Shown here: in pieces, positions 1 through 6,079 of the stretch
How positions within the stretch are numbered: the stretch's first letter is position 1
How the letters are laid out: every line of letters starts with the position of its first letter
DNA from: Actinomycetes bacterium
Lineage (GTDB): Bacteria; Actinomycetota; Acidimicrobiia; Acidimicrobiales; RAAP-2
Assembly (NCBI GenBank): GCA_021805305.1
Contig: JAJZFO010000060.1
Span: 1-7,446 of the forward strand
Direction of reading: 5' to 3'
Length of the DNA: 7,446 bases
Position numbers and translations under genes: made by a program
Notes under the pieces: generated by a model
Databases searched by the model: none
Told to the model about the DNA's origin: nothing
The model's input: the letters and a program-made list of their open reading frames with translations, nothing else

Positions 1-860
1 TGGGTAAATCGCGCGTTATCGCCGAGACCGGCGCGGGTCAGCACGGCGTCGCGACCGCGACGGCGGCGGCGCGCCTGGGTCTGGAGTGCACCGTGTTCAT
101 GGGTGAACTCGACACGCACCGCCAAGCACTGAACGTCTTTCGCATGGAACTCCTGGGCTCGAAGGTCGTGCCCGTCACCTCGGGCTCGAAGACCCTCAAG
201 GACGCGGTCAACGAGGCGATGCGCGAATGGGTCACCTGCGTGCAGGACACCCACTACTGCTTGGGGTCCGTGATGGGACCCCATCCGTTCCCGTGGATGG
301 TCCGCGAGTTCCAGAGCATCATCGGTCACGAGGCCGTGGAGCAGTTGGCCCAGCGCGGCGTCGGCGTGCCCGACGTGGTGGTGGCCTGCGTGGGCGGCGG
401 CTCCAACGCCGCGGGCATCTTCGCGGGTTTCGCCAATACCACCGCGCGACTGGTCGGCGTGGAAGCCGCCGGGGGAGCGGCGGTCTCCAACGGATCGCCC
501 GGGGTGCTGCACGGGATGAGGTCCATGCTCATCCAGGACGAGCACGGCCAGATCGAGGAAGCCCACTCGATCTCCGCGGGACTCGACTATCCCGGCATCG
601 GTCCCGAGCACGCCTACCTCGCCGCCAGCGGCCGCGCCGACTACGTGAGCGTCGGTGACGACGACGTCCTCGTGGCGCTGCAGACCCTCTCGGAGCTCGA
701 GGGCATCATCCCGGCCCTCGAGTCCGCCCACGCGGTGTCGTGGATCATGCAAGAAGCGGGGCACTCCCTCGCGCGCGGGTCCACCGTCCTGCTTAACCTG
801 TCGGGCCGCGGTGACAAGGACGTGGCCCAGGTCCGCGACATCCTGAGGGGGCGCGAATGA
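1..860 (+). CDS. trpB: Tryptophan synthase beta chain (5' truncated by window edge)
   Basis: PLP enzyme that condenses indole with L-serine to give L-tryptophan, in the cytosolic alpha2-beta2 complex. The reading frame is open from base 3 and gives 285 residues before TGA, about 70% of the usual ~400, so the N-terminal part with the PLP lysine lies upstream of the window. Seen directly: the family block [13 protein letters not shown] near the window start (the Glu corresponds to catalytic E109 of the Salmonella enzyme), [12 protein letters not shown], the [16 protein letters not shown] segment, the PLP-phosphate loop [10 protein letters not shown] around bases 395-424, and the C-terminal [10 protein letters not shown] with the serine that contacts the PLP pyridine nitrogen. 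The ATG at 93 is an internal methionine, not the start. The stop overlaps the trpA start (ATGA, 857-860), which implies translational coupling. Identification is secure. Confidence 0.97.
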   Translation, partial: GKSRVIAETGAGQHGVATATAAARLGLECTVFMGELDTHRQALNVFRMELLGSKVVPVTSGSKTLKDAVNEAMREWVTCVQDTHYCLGSVMGPHPFPWMVREFQSIIGHEAVEQLAQRGVGVPDVVVACVGGGSNAAGIFAGFANTTARLVGVEAAGGAAVSNGSPGVLHGMRSMLIQDEHGQIEEAHSISAGLDYPGIGPEHAYLAASGRADYVSVGDDDVLVALQTLSELEGIIPALESAHAVSWIMQEAGHSLARGSTVLLNLSGRGDKDVAQVRDILRGRE

Positions 861-1627
861 AGAGTCTCGAGACGCACCTCCGGGCCCTGCGCGCGAGTGG
901 ACGCCGGGCGCTGGTGCCGTATTTCATGGGGGGCGTAACGCCGGACTGGACCCAACACGTCGCCGCCGCCGTGCACGGTGGCGCGGACGCGATTGAGATC
1001 GGAATACCCTTCTCGGATCCGATGATGGACGGCGTCGTGATCCAAGAAGCGGCCGAACGGTCCCTCGCGGCCGGTACCACCATTGATTCCATCTGCGCCG
1101 AGTTGGCCGGGGCCGACATCGGCGCACCGCTGATCGTGATGACCTACTACAACCTCTTTCACCACTACGGATTACGTCGCGCCGCCGGACGGCTGTCCGA
1201 GAGCGGGGTGCGGGGCGCCATCGTGCCGGACCTCACCCTCGAGGAGTCGACCCCGTGGCGCGAGGTCTGTGACGACACCGACATCGCCACCGTCTTCCTG
1301 GTCGCCCCCTCGACCACCGCCGACCGATTCGCGACATTAGCCCGGGCGACGCAGGGCTTCTGCTACGCGTCGGCCCGGATGGCCGTGACGGGTCGCGCCG
1401 CGGGCGAGGGCGACGCGACCCGCGTCGTCGAGGCGGTCCGAGCGACGTCGGACGTCCCCGTCTTCGTGGGCATCGGCATCGCCACGCCCGAACAGGCGCG
1501 CGTCGCCACCCAGCACGCCGACGGCGTGATCGTCGGATCGGCGTTGGTCGAGACGATCTTGCGTGGCGCCACGCCCGACGCCACCGAATCCTTCATCCGT
1601 TCGTTCCGTCACGCCATCGACGCTTAA
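857..1627 (+). CDS. trpA: Tryptophan synthase alpha chain
   Basis: TIM-barrel subunit that cleaves indole-3-glycerol phosphate to indole and glyceraldehyde-3-phosphate and passes indole through the tunnel to TrpB. It has 256 residues against about 268 in E. coli. Catalytic acids are visible: E47 in [10 protein letters not shown] (E49 in E. coli) and D58 in MMDG (D60). Also present are MTYYN (residue equivalent to Y102), Y in FCYAS (Y175), VTG of loop 6, [10 protein letters not shown] and the phosphate-binding IVGSALV. The ATG at 857 lies inside the trpB stop (4-bp overlap), which fixes the start; GAGGGGGCG just upstream may serve as ribosome binding site. Odd points: the proline of DGP is Val60, the proline of VPDxP is Thr (VPDLTLEES), and the loop-6 Gly before VTG is Ala (MAVTG). 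These lie in loops that close on substrate or meet TrpB. No clear terminator follows. The assignment is firm; the meaning of the substitutions is inferred. Confidence 0.96.
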   Translation: MKSLETHLRALRASGRRALVPYFMGGVTPDWTQHVAAAVHGGADAIEIGIPFSDPMMDGVVIQEAAERSLAAGTTIDSICAELAGADIGAPLIVMTYYNLFHHYGLRRAAGRLSESGVRGAIVPDLTLEESTPWREVCDDTDIATVFLVAPSTTADRFATLARATQGFCYASARMAVTGRAAGEGDATRVVEAVRATSDVPVFVGIGIATPEQARVATQHADGVIVGSALVETILRGATPDATESFIRSFRHAIDA

Positions 1628-1661
1628 CGCACCCCGCGCGGTCGACGCCGTCACGTCCCCG

Positions 1662-1690
1662 TTGAATAAACACTGATGGCGGGTTAAAAA
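1662..1690 (+). promoter_or_regulatory. Candidate sigma70-type promoter upstream of satP
   Basis: TTGAAT (1662-1667) and TAAAAA (1685-1690) are separated by 17 bp, each matching 4 of 6 consensus bases, in an AT-rich patch that stands out against the GC-rich surroundings. If used, transcription would begin near 1697 and the palindrome at 1701-1716 would lie just inside the transcript, which would favour repression. Other weak hexamers lie downstream (for example around 1722-1743), and with those the palindrome would sit in an activator position. The true start site cannot be settled by eye. Confidence 0.3.
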
Positions 1691-1698
1691 TTATCCCC

Positions 1699-1718
1699 CT
1701 TGTGCAATATTTCACAAG
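1699..1718 (+). promoter_or_regulatory. CRP/GlxR-type operator-like palindrome
   Basis: CTTGTG (1699-1704) and CACAAG (1713-1718) form a perfect 6-bp inverted repeat with an 8-bp spacer. The core 1701-1716 reads TGTGCAATATTTCACA. This fits the CRP consensus TGTGA-N6-TCACA, and the actinobacterial GlxR form TGTGA-NN-TA-NN-TCACA including the central TA, at every defined base but one (C1705 instead of A). The inner AATATT is itself palindromic. It lies about 100 bp before satP, and CRP-family control of acetate genes is known (E. coli acs; C. glutamicum GlxR regulon). Binding is inferred; no regulator gene is in the window. Confidence 0.6.
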
Positions 1719-1769
1719 CAGAATATGCGTGATAACCCATTTTCACCCCCGTTCCTGAACTAAGACGGA

Positions 1770-1796
1770 TTCGGACCCACATCGCGTAGGTCCGAA
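1770..1796 (+). promoter_or_regulatory. Strong hairpin in the satP 5' leader
   Basis: TTCGGACC (1770-1777) pairs perfectly with GGTCCGAA (1789-1796). Inside the stem, after one C-A mismatch, A1779-T1787 and C1780-G1786 can pair around a 5-nt loop. It ends 9 nt before the Shine-Dalgarno sequence GGGAGGG (1806-1812), so it leaves the ribosome site free. No T-run follows, so it is probably not a terminator. It could stabilise the mRNA 5' end or be a protein or RNA target; the role is inferred. Confidence 0.5.
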
Positions 1797-1817
1797 GAGA
1801 AACTTGGGAGGGAAACT

Positions 1818-2381
1818 ATGGCCGATGAAAAGGTCGCTGATCCGGGGCCGCTAGGGCTCGCCGGTTTTGCCGCGACGACGTTCTGCCTCAGCAGTGCCAA
1901 CGCCAATCTGTGGCACGGCACCGGTGTGGCGGCCGCGCTGTCACTGGCGTTCTTCTACGGCGGTATCGCCCAGTTGCTGGCGGGGATGATGGAGTTCGTG
2001 CGAAAGAACACCTTCGCCGCGGTGGCCTTCACCTCGTACGGCGCGTTCTGGTTGTCGCTGTACGCGCTGGTCAACTTTCAAAAGGGGTTGGGAACCTCGG
2101 CGGGGGTCTTCTTGCTGGTCTGGACCATCTTCACGTTCTACATGATGATCGCGGCGATGAAAGTCAACACGGCCGTCTTCACGGTCTTCATCCTGCTCTT
2201 CATCACCTTCGTCCTCTTGACGTGGGGTAACTGGAGCGCCTTCGGGGCCCACGCGAGCATCGTCAAGGCGGGTGGCTGGACGGGCCTGGCGACCGCCGTG
2301 GCGGCGTTCTACGCCTCGGCCGCGGGCGTGATCAACGCCACGCACGGCAAGGTGGTGCTGCCGGTCGGGGCACCGAAGTAA
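1818..2381 (+). CDS. satP: Acetate/succinate transporter, GPR1/FUN34/YaaH (SatP) family
   Basis: Inner-membrane acetate permease or channel, 187 residues (E. coli SatP is 188). About six membrane helices can be drawn at roughly 13-31, 37-58, 67-86, 95-114, 117-136 and 153-173, with no signal peptide. Family signatures are clear: an N-terminal DPGPLGLAGF (canonical NPAPLGL), FYGGIAQLLAGMMEF at 46-60, and NTFAAVAFTSYGAFWLS at 64-80. F17, Y74 and a Leu near 133 probably correspond to the F-Y-L constriction described in Citrobacter SatP. The start is supported by a strong Shine-Dalgarno GGGAGGG (1806-1812) five bases before ATG. The next gene is acs, so the natural reading is acetate uptake feeding acetyl-CoA synthesis. 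The N-to-D and A-to-G changes in the signature may be a subfamily trait. Substrate is inferred from family and context; succinate or other short acids are possible. Confidence 0.9.
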   Translation: MADEKVADPGPLGLAGFAATTFCLSSANANLWHGTGVAAALSLAFFYGGIAQLLAGMMEFVRKNTFAAVAFTSYGAFWLSLYALVNFQKGLGTSAGVFLLVWTIFTFYMMIAAMKVNTAVFTVFILLFITFVLLTWGNWSAFGAHASIVKAGGWTGLATAVAAFYASAAGVINATHGKVVLPVGAPK

Positions 2382-2394
2382 CCGAATCCGTACC

Positions 2395-2438
2395 GTCACC
2401 GCGGCGCCCGGACCTCGAAATCCGGGCGCCGCGGTGAC
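2395..2438 (+). terminator. 18-bp perfect hairpin between satP and acs (terminator-like)
   Basis: Bases 2395-2412 pair perfectly with 2421-2438 around the 8-nt loop CCTCGAAA, giving an 18-bp stem that is mostly G-C. It begins 14 bases after the satP stop. The flank (TTGGTAG) is not U-rich, so this is the U-tract-poor kind of terminator often described in actinobacteria, or an mRNA-stabilising or processing element that sets unequal satP and acs levels. About 70 bp remain for a separate acs promoter; TTGACC at 2468-2473 is a possible -35, but no good -10 was seen. Confidence 0.7.
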
Positions 2439-2509
2439 TTGGTAGAAATGTATCGGCGGCAACGCAGTTGACCGCGCCGCTACGAGCGACACACTGAGTG
2501 GGGGATTGA

Positions 2510-4480
2510 ATGACTGAAGCAAAGATTGAAGCCTGGCTCGAGGAAGACCGCGCGTTCGCGCCGAGCGCGGCGTTCGCCCACCAAGCAAACGCCCAACCCT
2601 CGATCTACGAGGACGCCGCGAAGGACCCCGTCGCCTGGTGGCGACAGCAGGCCGATCGCTTGACCTGGGACGTCGCACCGACGTCCACCCTGGAATGGGA
2701 CCTGCCCAACGCGAAGTGGTTCGCCGACGGTACCTTGAACGCGTCGGTGAGTTGCGTCGACGTGCACGTGCACGAGGGGCGCGGCGAGCGCGTGGCCTAT
2801 CACTGGGTCGCCGACGCCGAAGGCGAGTCGCGCACCATCACCTACCACGAGTTACTGCGCCAGGTGTGTCGCACGGCCAACGCCTTGACCGAGTTGGGGG
2901 TGAAGAAGGGCGATCGGGTGGCCGTCTACATGCCCATGATCCCCGAGGCCGTCGTCGCCATGCTCGCCGTCGTGCGCTTGGGCGCCATCCACTCCGTCGT
3001 CTTCGGGGGATTCTCCGCCGACGCGCTGGCCTCGCGAATCCTCGACTCGGACTGCCGTTTCGTCATCACCGCCGACGGGGCGTTTCGTCGCGGCGCCGCC
3101 TCACCCCTCAAGCCCGCCGTGGACGAGGCGCTCAAGTCCTGCCCCGACGTCAGTGCGGTGCTGGTCGTACAGCGCACGCAGGGTGACGTCGAATGGGTCG
3201 AGGGTCGCGACCACTGGTGGCACGAGGTCGTCGATCGTCAAGACGACACCCACGTACCCGAATCCTTCCCGGCCGAGCAGACCATGTTCATCATGTACAC
3301 CTCGGGCACCACGGCCAAGCCCAAGGGCATCTTTCACACCACGGCGGGTTACCTCACCCAGGTCGCCACCACGTACCACTACGTCTTTGACGTGAAGCCC
3401 GAGACCGACGTGTGCTGGACGGCGGCCGACATCGGCTGGATCACGGGTCATAGTTACATCGTGTACGGCCCCCTCATCAACGGCGCCACGCAGATCATGT
3501 ACGAGGGTCTGCCGGACTCGGGCGGACGCGACCGCTGGTGGAAGATCATCTCGCAGTTCAAGGCGACGATCCTCTACACCGCGCCCACGACCATCCGCAC
3601 CCTCATGAAGTGGGGACATCAGATTCCCGAGTCCTTCGACCTCTCCTCCCTGCGTCTACTGGGTACGGTGGGCGAGCCGATCAACCCCGAAGCGTGGATC
3701 TGGTACCGCAAGAACGTCGGCGGCGGACGCTGCCCGATCGTGGACACCTGGTGGCAGACCGAGACGGGGGCCATCATGTGCTCACCGCTCCCGGGCATCA
3801 CCTCGACGAAGCCGGGCGCCGCGATGCGGGCCCTGCCCGGGATCTCCACCGCGGTGGTGGACGACGCCGGCCAGGAGGTCGCCAACGGGGAGGGGGGCTA
3901 CCTCGTCATCACGGCCCCCTGGCCGTCCATGACCCGAGGGATCTGGGGCGACCCCGAGCGCTACTTCGAAACGTACTGGAGCCGTTTCCCGGGTAAGTAC
4001 TTCGCCGGCGACGGGGCCAAGTTGGACAACGACGGCGACCTCTGGTTGCTCGGTCGCGTCGACGACGTCATGAACATCTCGGGACACCGCCTCTCCACCA
4101 CCGAGGTGGAGCACGCCCTGGTCGGCCACCGCGCCGTGGCGGAGGCGGCGGTGGTGGGCGCGTCGGACGAGACCACGGGTCAGGCGATCGTGGCCTTCGT
4201 GACGCTCAAACTCTCCGCCGAGGACACCGACAAGGATCAAGCCCAGGTCATCGAGGAGCTGCGCGCGCACGTCGCGAGCACGATCAGTCCGATCGCGAGG
4301 CCCCGTCAGATCATCCTCACCCCGGACCTGCCCAAGACCCGTAGCGGCAAGATCATGCGCCGCCTCCTACGCGACGTCGCCGAGAACCGCTCCCTCGGGG
4401 ACGTCACCACGTTGACGGACCCGACCGTGGTGAACATGATCGCCGGACTGATGGACGCGCACTCGGCGAGTGAGGACTAG
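2510..4480 (+). CDS. acs: Acetyl-CoA synthetase (AMP-forming acetate-CoA ligase)
   Basis: Cytosolic ligase converting acetate, ATP and CoA to acetyl-CoA, AMP and PPi through acetyl-adenylate. It has 656 residues (E. coli 652) and all adenylate-forming motifs: the phosphate loop [10 protein letters not shown] (264-273), [20 protein letters not shown] (412-420, including the acetate-pocket Trp414), YFAGDGA with D501, [13 protein letters not shown] (515-527) carrying the hinge and ATP/CoA arginines R516 and R527, and PKTRSGK with catalytic Lys614, the residue that Pat-type acetyltransferases acetylate in this family. The N-terminal block with [16 protein letters not shown] is typical and supports the ATG at 2510, preceded by GGGGG at 2500-2504. 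One oddity is Ala where the phosphate loop usually has Gly (TTGKPKG). It follows satP by 128 bp, making an acetate uptake-activation pair. The WWQTETG pocket favours acetate over propionate. Very secure. Confidence 0.97.
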   Translation: MTEAKIEAWLEEDRAFAPSAAFAHQANAQPSIYEDAAKDPVAWWRQQADRLTWDVAPTSTLEWDLPNAKWFADGTLNASVSCVDVHVHEGRGERVAYHWVADAEGESRTITYHELLRQVCRTANALTELGVKKGDRVAVYMPMIPEAVVAMLAVVRLGAIHSVVFGGFSADALASRILDSDCRFVITADGAFRRGAASPLKPAVDEALKSCPDVSAVLVVQRTQGDVEWVEGRDHWWHEVVDRQDDTHVPESFPAEQTMFIMYTSGTTAKPKGIFHTTAGYLTQVATTYHYVFDVKPETDVCWTAADIGWITGHSYIVYGPLINGATQIMYEGLPDSGGRDRWWKIISQFKATILYTAPTTIRTLMKWGHQIPESFDLSSLRLLGTVGEPINPEAWIWYRKNVGGGRCPIVDTWWQTETGAIMCSPLPGITSTKPGAAMRALPGISTAVVDDAGQEVANGEGGYLVITAPWPSMTRGIWGDPERYFETYWSRFPGKYFAGDGAKLDNDGDLWLLGRVDDVMNISGHRLSTTEVEHALVGHRAVAEAAVVGASDETTGQAIVAFVTLKLSAEDTDKDQAQVIEELRAHVASTISPIARPRQIILTPDLPKTRSGKIMRRLLRDVAENRSLGDVTTLTDPTVVNMIAGLMDAHSASED

Positions 4481-4495
4481 GACCCCCGCGGTCCT
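4479..4495 (+). terminator. Small hairpin overlapping the acs stop codon
   Basis: AGGACC (4479-4484) pairs with GGTCCT (4490-4495) around the 5-nt loop CCCGC. It starts within the acs TAG stop and precedes the larger hairpin at 4506-4543, so it may help terminate acs transcription. A short imperfect repeat (TCCTCG twice plus TCCT, 4495-4510) joins the two. Six base pairs alone are weak evidence. Confidence 0.3.
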
Positions 4496-4505
4496 CCTCG
4501 TCCTC

Positions 4506-4543
4506 GTCCTGCGCCGCCGGAGATTATTCCGGCGGCGCAGGAC
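4506..4543. terminator. Bidirectional terminator between convergent acs and OYE genes
   Basis: Bases 4506-4521 pair perfectly with 4528-4543 (16 bp, G-C rich) around the loop GATTAT. It lies 25 bases after the acs stop and only 3 bases past the stop of the - strand gene, so it can end transcripts from both sides. Neither flank has a T-run. Its loop-closing CCGGA/TCCGG and outer GTC/GAC are the same as in the satP-acs hairpin, which suggests a common terminator style in this genome. Confidence 0.75.
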
Positions 4544-4546
4544 GCA

Positions 4547-5623
4547 TTAGGAACTGCGCCGCACCGTGCGCGCGCGCTCGAACTGCACGGGCCACGCGAT
4601 GACTTCGTCGAGGGCCTCGGCGGCGGCCAACGCCCAGCGCGGATTACGCAGGAACGCCCGCGCCAGTAGCACCGCGTCCGCGGAACCCTCCGTGAGGATC
4701 TGCTCGGCCTGGACCGGGTCGGTGATGAGGCCCACCGTCGCGGTGGGGAGGTCGGCCTGGTCTCTGATGGCGGCCGCGAAGTGCACCTGGTAGCCCGGCC
4801 CCAGCGGGATGGTCGCGCTGGCCACGTTGCCGCCCGAGGAGACGTCGATCAAATCGACGCCGGCCCCCTTGAGGGCCACGGCCAACGCCACGGACTCCTC
4901 GATATCCCAGCCGCCCGGCGTGTAGTCACTCGCCGAGATCCGCACGAACAGGGGAACGTCCTCACCCACCCGCGCGCGCACCGCCGCCACCACGCGTAAC
5001 AAGAACCGCGATCGGTTCTCCAGCGACCCGCCGTAGTCGTCCTCGCGGTGATTGGAGAGGGGTGACAAGAACTGGTGCAGCAGGTAGCCGTGGGCCGCGT
5101 GGATCTCCAGGACGTCGAAGCCGGCGCGTCGCGCTCGCGCGGCGGCGTCGGCGAAGTCTTGCACCAGCGCGTCGATCTCCTCGAGGCGCAACGCGCGCGG
5201 GACGGGGTAGCCCTCGAAGGGCACCGCACTCGGCGCCACGGCCTCCCACCCGCCCTCGTCGGCGCGCGCGATCGGGTGATCGTCCCAGGGGCGCATCGTC
5301 GAGGCCTTGCGCCCCGCGTGCGCCAATTGGATGCCGACCTTCGCGGATTGGCCGTGGATGAAATCGGTGATCGGCCGCCAGGCCGCCACCTGTTCGTCGT
5401 TCCAGAGTCCCGGGCACGCGATGGAGATTCGTCCGTCGGGGTGAACCGCCGTGGCCTCGGCCAGAATCAGGCCCGCGCTGCCCGTCGCAAAACTTCCCAG
5501 GTGTACGAGGTGCCACGACCCCACCACACCGTTCTCGGCCGAGTACTGACACATCGGACTCACCCACGCGCGATTGGCGAACGTCGTCGCGCGCAGGGTC
5601 AAGGGGCTGAAGAGTTGAGTCAC
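4547..5623 (-). CDS. Old Yellow Enzyme-family NADPH dehydrogenase (YqjM/NamA-like)
   Basis: FMN-dependent ene-reductase, a TIM-barrel cytosolic flavoprotein that uses NAD(P)H to reduce activated C=C bonds of enals, enones or nitro compounds; the physiological substrate is unknown. From the GTG at 5623 it has 358 residues (YqjM is 338). It belongs to the YqjM ('thermophilic-like') class: SPMCQYSAENG holds the flavin-tuning Cys25 and Tyr27. Other family features are QLAHAGRKAS (99-108), the substrate-binding pair His175 and His178 in HAAHGY, DYGGSLENRSRF, the FMN-contacting R228 in VRIS, and the C-terminal LARAFLRNPRWALAAA with the inter-subunit arginine region. An in-frame ATG at 5701 would add 26 basic residues foreign to the family; the GTG has a proper ribosome site, so the short form is chosen. 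A possible -10, TACATT, lies at 5649-5654. It stands alone, convergent with acs and downstream of the tRNA. Confidence 0.92.
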   Translation of the reverse strand: MTQLFSPLTLRATTFANRAWVSPMCQYSAENGVVGSWHLVHLGSFATGSAGLILAEATAVHPDGRISIACPGLWNDEQVAAWRPITDFIHGQSAKVGIQLAHAGRKASTMRPWDDHPIARADEGGWEAVAPSAVPFEGYPVPRALRLEEIDALVQDFADAAARARRAGFDVLEIHAAHGYLLHQFLSPLSNHREDDYGGSLENRSRFLLRVVAAVRARVGEDVPLFVRISASDYTPGGWDIEESVALAVALKGAGVDLIDVSSGGNVASATIPLGPGYQVHFAAAIRDQADLPTATVGLITDPVQAEQILTEGSADAVLLARAFLRNPRWALAAAEALDEVIAWPVQFERARTVRRSS

Positions 5624-5628
5624 CGGGG

Positions 5629-5634
5629 TCCTTT
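5629..5634 (-). promoter_or_regulatory. Ribosome binding site deciding the OYE GTG start
   Basis: On the - strand AAAGGA lies five bases before the GTG at 5623-5621. This places translation initiation exactly where homology to YqjM begins (TQLFSPL), and argues against the in-frame ATG 26 codons upstream. Confidence 0.7.
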
Positions 5635-5752
5635 CAACTGACGCGACCAATGTAGACGCGCGGCGTCGCCCGTCGGACCGACTTTCTTTCACCCGCGTCA
5701 CGGTGGCGCCGCGGCGAACGACGCCGTCGCGCGTTGCCCCCCGGGACCACCG

Positions 5753-5831
5753 TGGTCGGGCTGGGGAGATTTGAACTCCCGATCTCTCGGCCCCCAGCCG
5801 AGCGCTCTAGACCAAACTAAGCCACAGCCCG
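5753..5831 (-). tRNA. tRNA-Pro (anticodon GGG), CCA encoded
   Basis: The - strand folds into a full cloverleaf of 76 nt plus CCA. The acceptor CGGGCTG (5831-5825) pairs perfectly with CAGCCCG (5763-5757). The D arm is GCTT/GAGC with AGTTTGGTCTA in the loop, and the anticodon stem is CTCGG/CCGAG. The anticodon loop CTGGGGG places GGG at 5795-5793, which reads CCC and CCU proline codons. The variable loop is AGATC, and the T arm GGGAG/CTCCC encloses TTCAAAT. Discriminator A (5756) is followed by genomically encoded CCA (5755-5753). No intron or unusual arm is visible. It lies between thiS and the OYE gene, all on the same strand. Confidence 0.95.
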
Positions 5832-5841
5832 CGAAGAACCA

Positions 5842-5847
5842 ATGTTA
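5842..5847 (-). promoter_or_regulatory. Candidate -10 element for the tRNA-Pro gene
   Basis: On the - strand TAACAT ends 10 bases before the mature tRNA 5' end, a fitting distance for a tRNA promoter with a very short leader. No matching -35 was found (17 bp upstream is CCGGGG). A similar string, TACATTGGT, occurs ahead of the OYE gene. If it is not real, the tRNA would be transcribed by readthrough from thiOS, 53 bp upstream. Confidence 0.3.
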
Positions 5848-5884
5848 GCCGCTGGCCCTACGGGCCCCGGACCGCCGGTGGGCC

Positions 5885-6079
5885 TCAGCCGCCGGCCACG
5901 GCGGTGACGATCTCCACCACGTCGGTCGGCTGCACGATGGTCACGTCCCACTGGGACCGTCGCACGACCTCGCCGTTGATGGCGACGGCCACACCCCGCG
6001 GTGCGACCACCCACCGGTCCAAAACCTCCCTCAGGGGCCGCGCCGTCGTCGCGTCGTGCTCGACGCCGTTGACGATCAC
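5885..6079 (-). CDS. thiS: Sulfur carrier protein ThiS
   Basis: Small ubiquitin-like (beta-grasp) protein whose C-terminal glycine is adenylated by ThiF and converted to a thiocarboxylate, which gives sulfur to ThiG for the thiazole ring of thiamine. It has 64 residues, the usual ThiS length of about 66. Seen directly: N-terminal IVNG strand, RPLREVLDRW helix, VAVAINGEVVRRSQW, then TDVVEIVTAVAGG ending exactly in the required Gly-Gly. The start is the GTG at 6079-6077, which overlaps the thiO stop as GTGA; a longer upstream reading in this frame only shadows thiO. The 4-bp overlap implies translational coupling with thiO. The usual partner thiG does not follow; the tRNA-Pro comes next after 53 bp. 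Confidence 0.93.
   Translation of the reverse strand: MIVNGVEHDATTARPLREVLDRWVVAPRGVAVAINGEVVRRSQWDVTIVQPTDVVEIVTAVAGG

Noticed and set aside
93..95. ATG at 93 as a trpB start
   Set aside because: The frame is open and strongly TrpB-like upstream to the window edge, so this is an internal methionine.
1681..1738. GGGTTA/TAACCC inverted repeat around the operator as a second regulator site
   Set aside because: Six-base arms 46 bp apart are expected by chance in a region of this size; no support beyond position.
1941..2678. Open frame of 245 codons antisense to satP and the acs start
   Set aside because: It runs through the perfect hairpin and both gene boundaries and is Arg-rich with no domain; a shadow of GC-rich codons.
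3101..3619. Open frame antisense to acs
   Set aside because: It overlaps the strongest Acs motifs on the other strand and shows no recognisable protein signature.
5624..5701. 26-codon N-terminal extension of the OYE gene from an ATG at 5701
   Set aside because: The extension is basic and not part of the family; the GTG at 5623 has a well-placed AAAGGA and starts exactly at the homology.
5740..5760. Possible terminator after tRNA-Pro (ACCA-CGG-TGGT)
   Set aside because: Only a 4-bp stem that includes the CCA end; too weak to call.
5753..5831. tRNA gene as an integration site for a mobile element
   Set aside because: No integrase, no repeat of the tRNA 3' end elsewhere in the window, and flanking genes are core metabolism.
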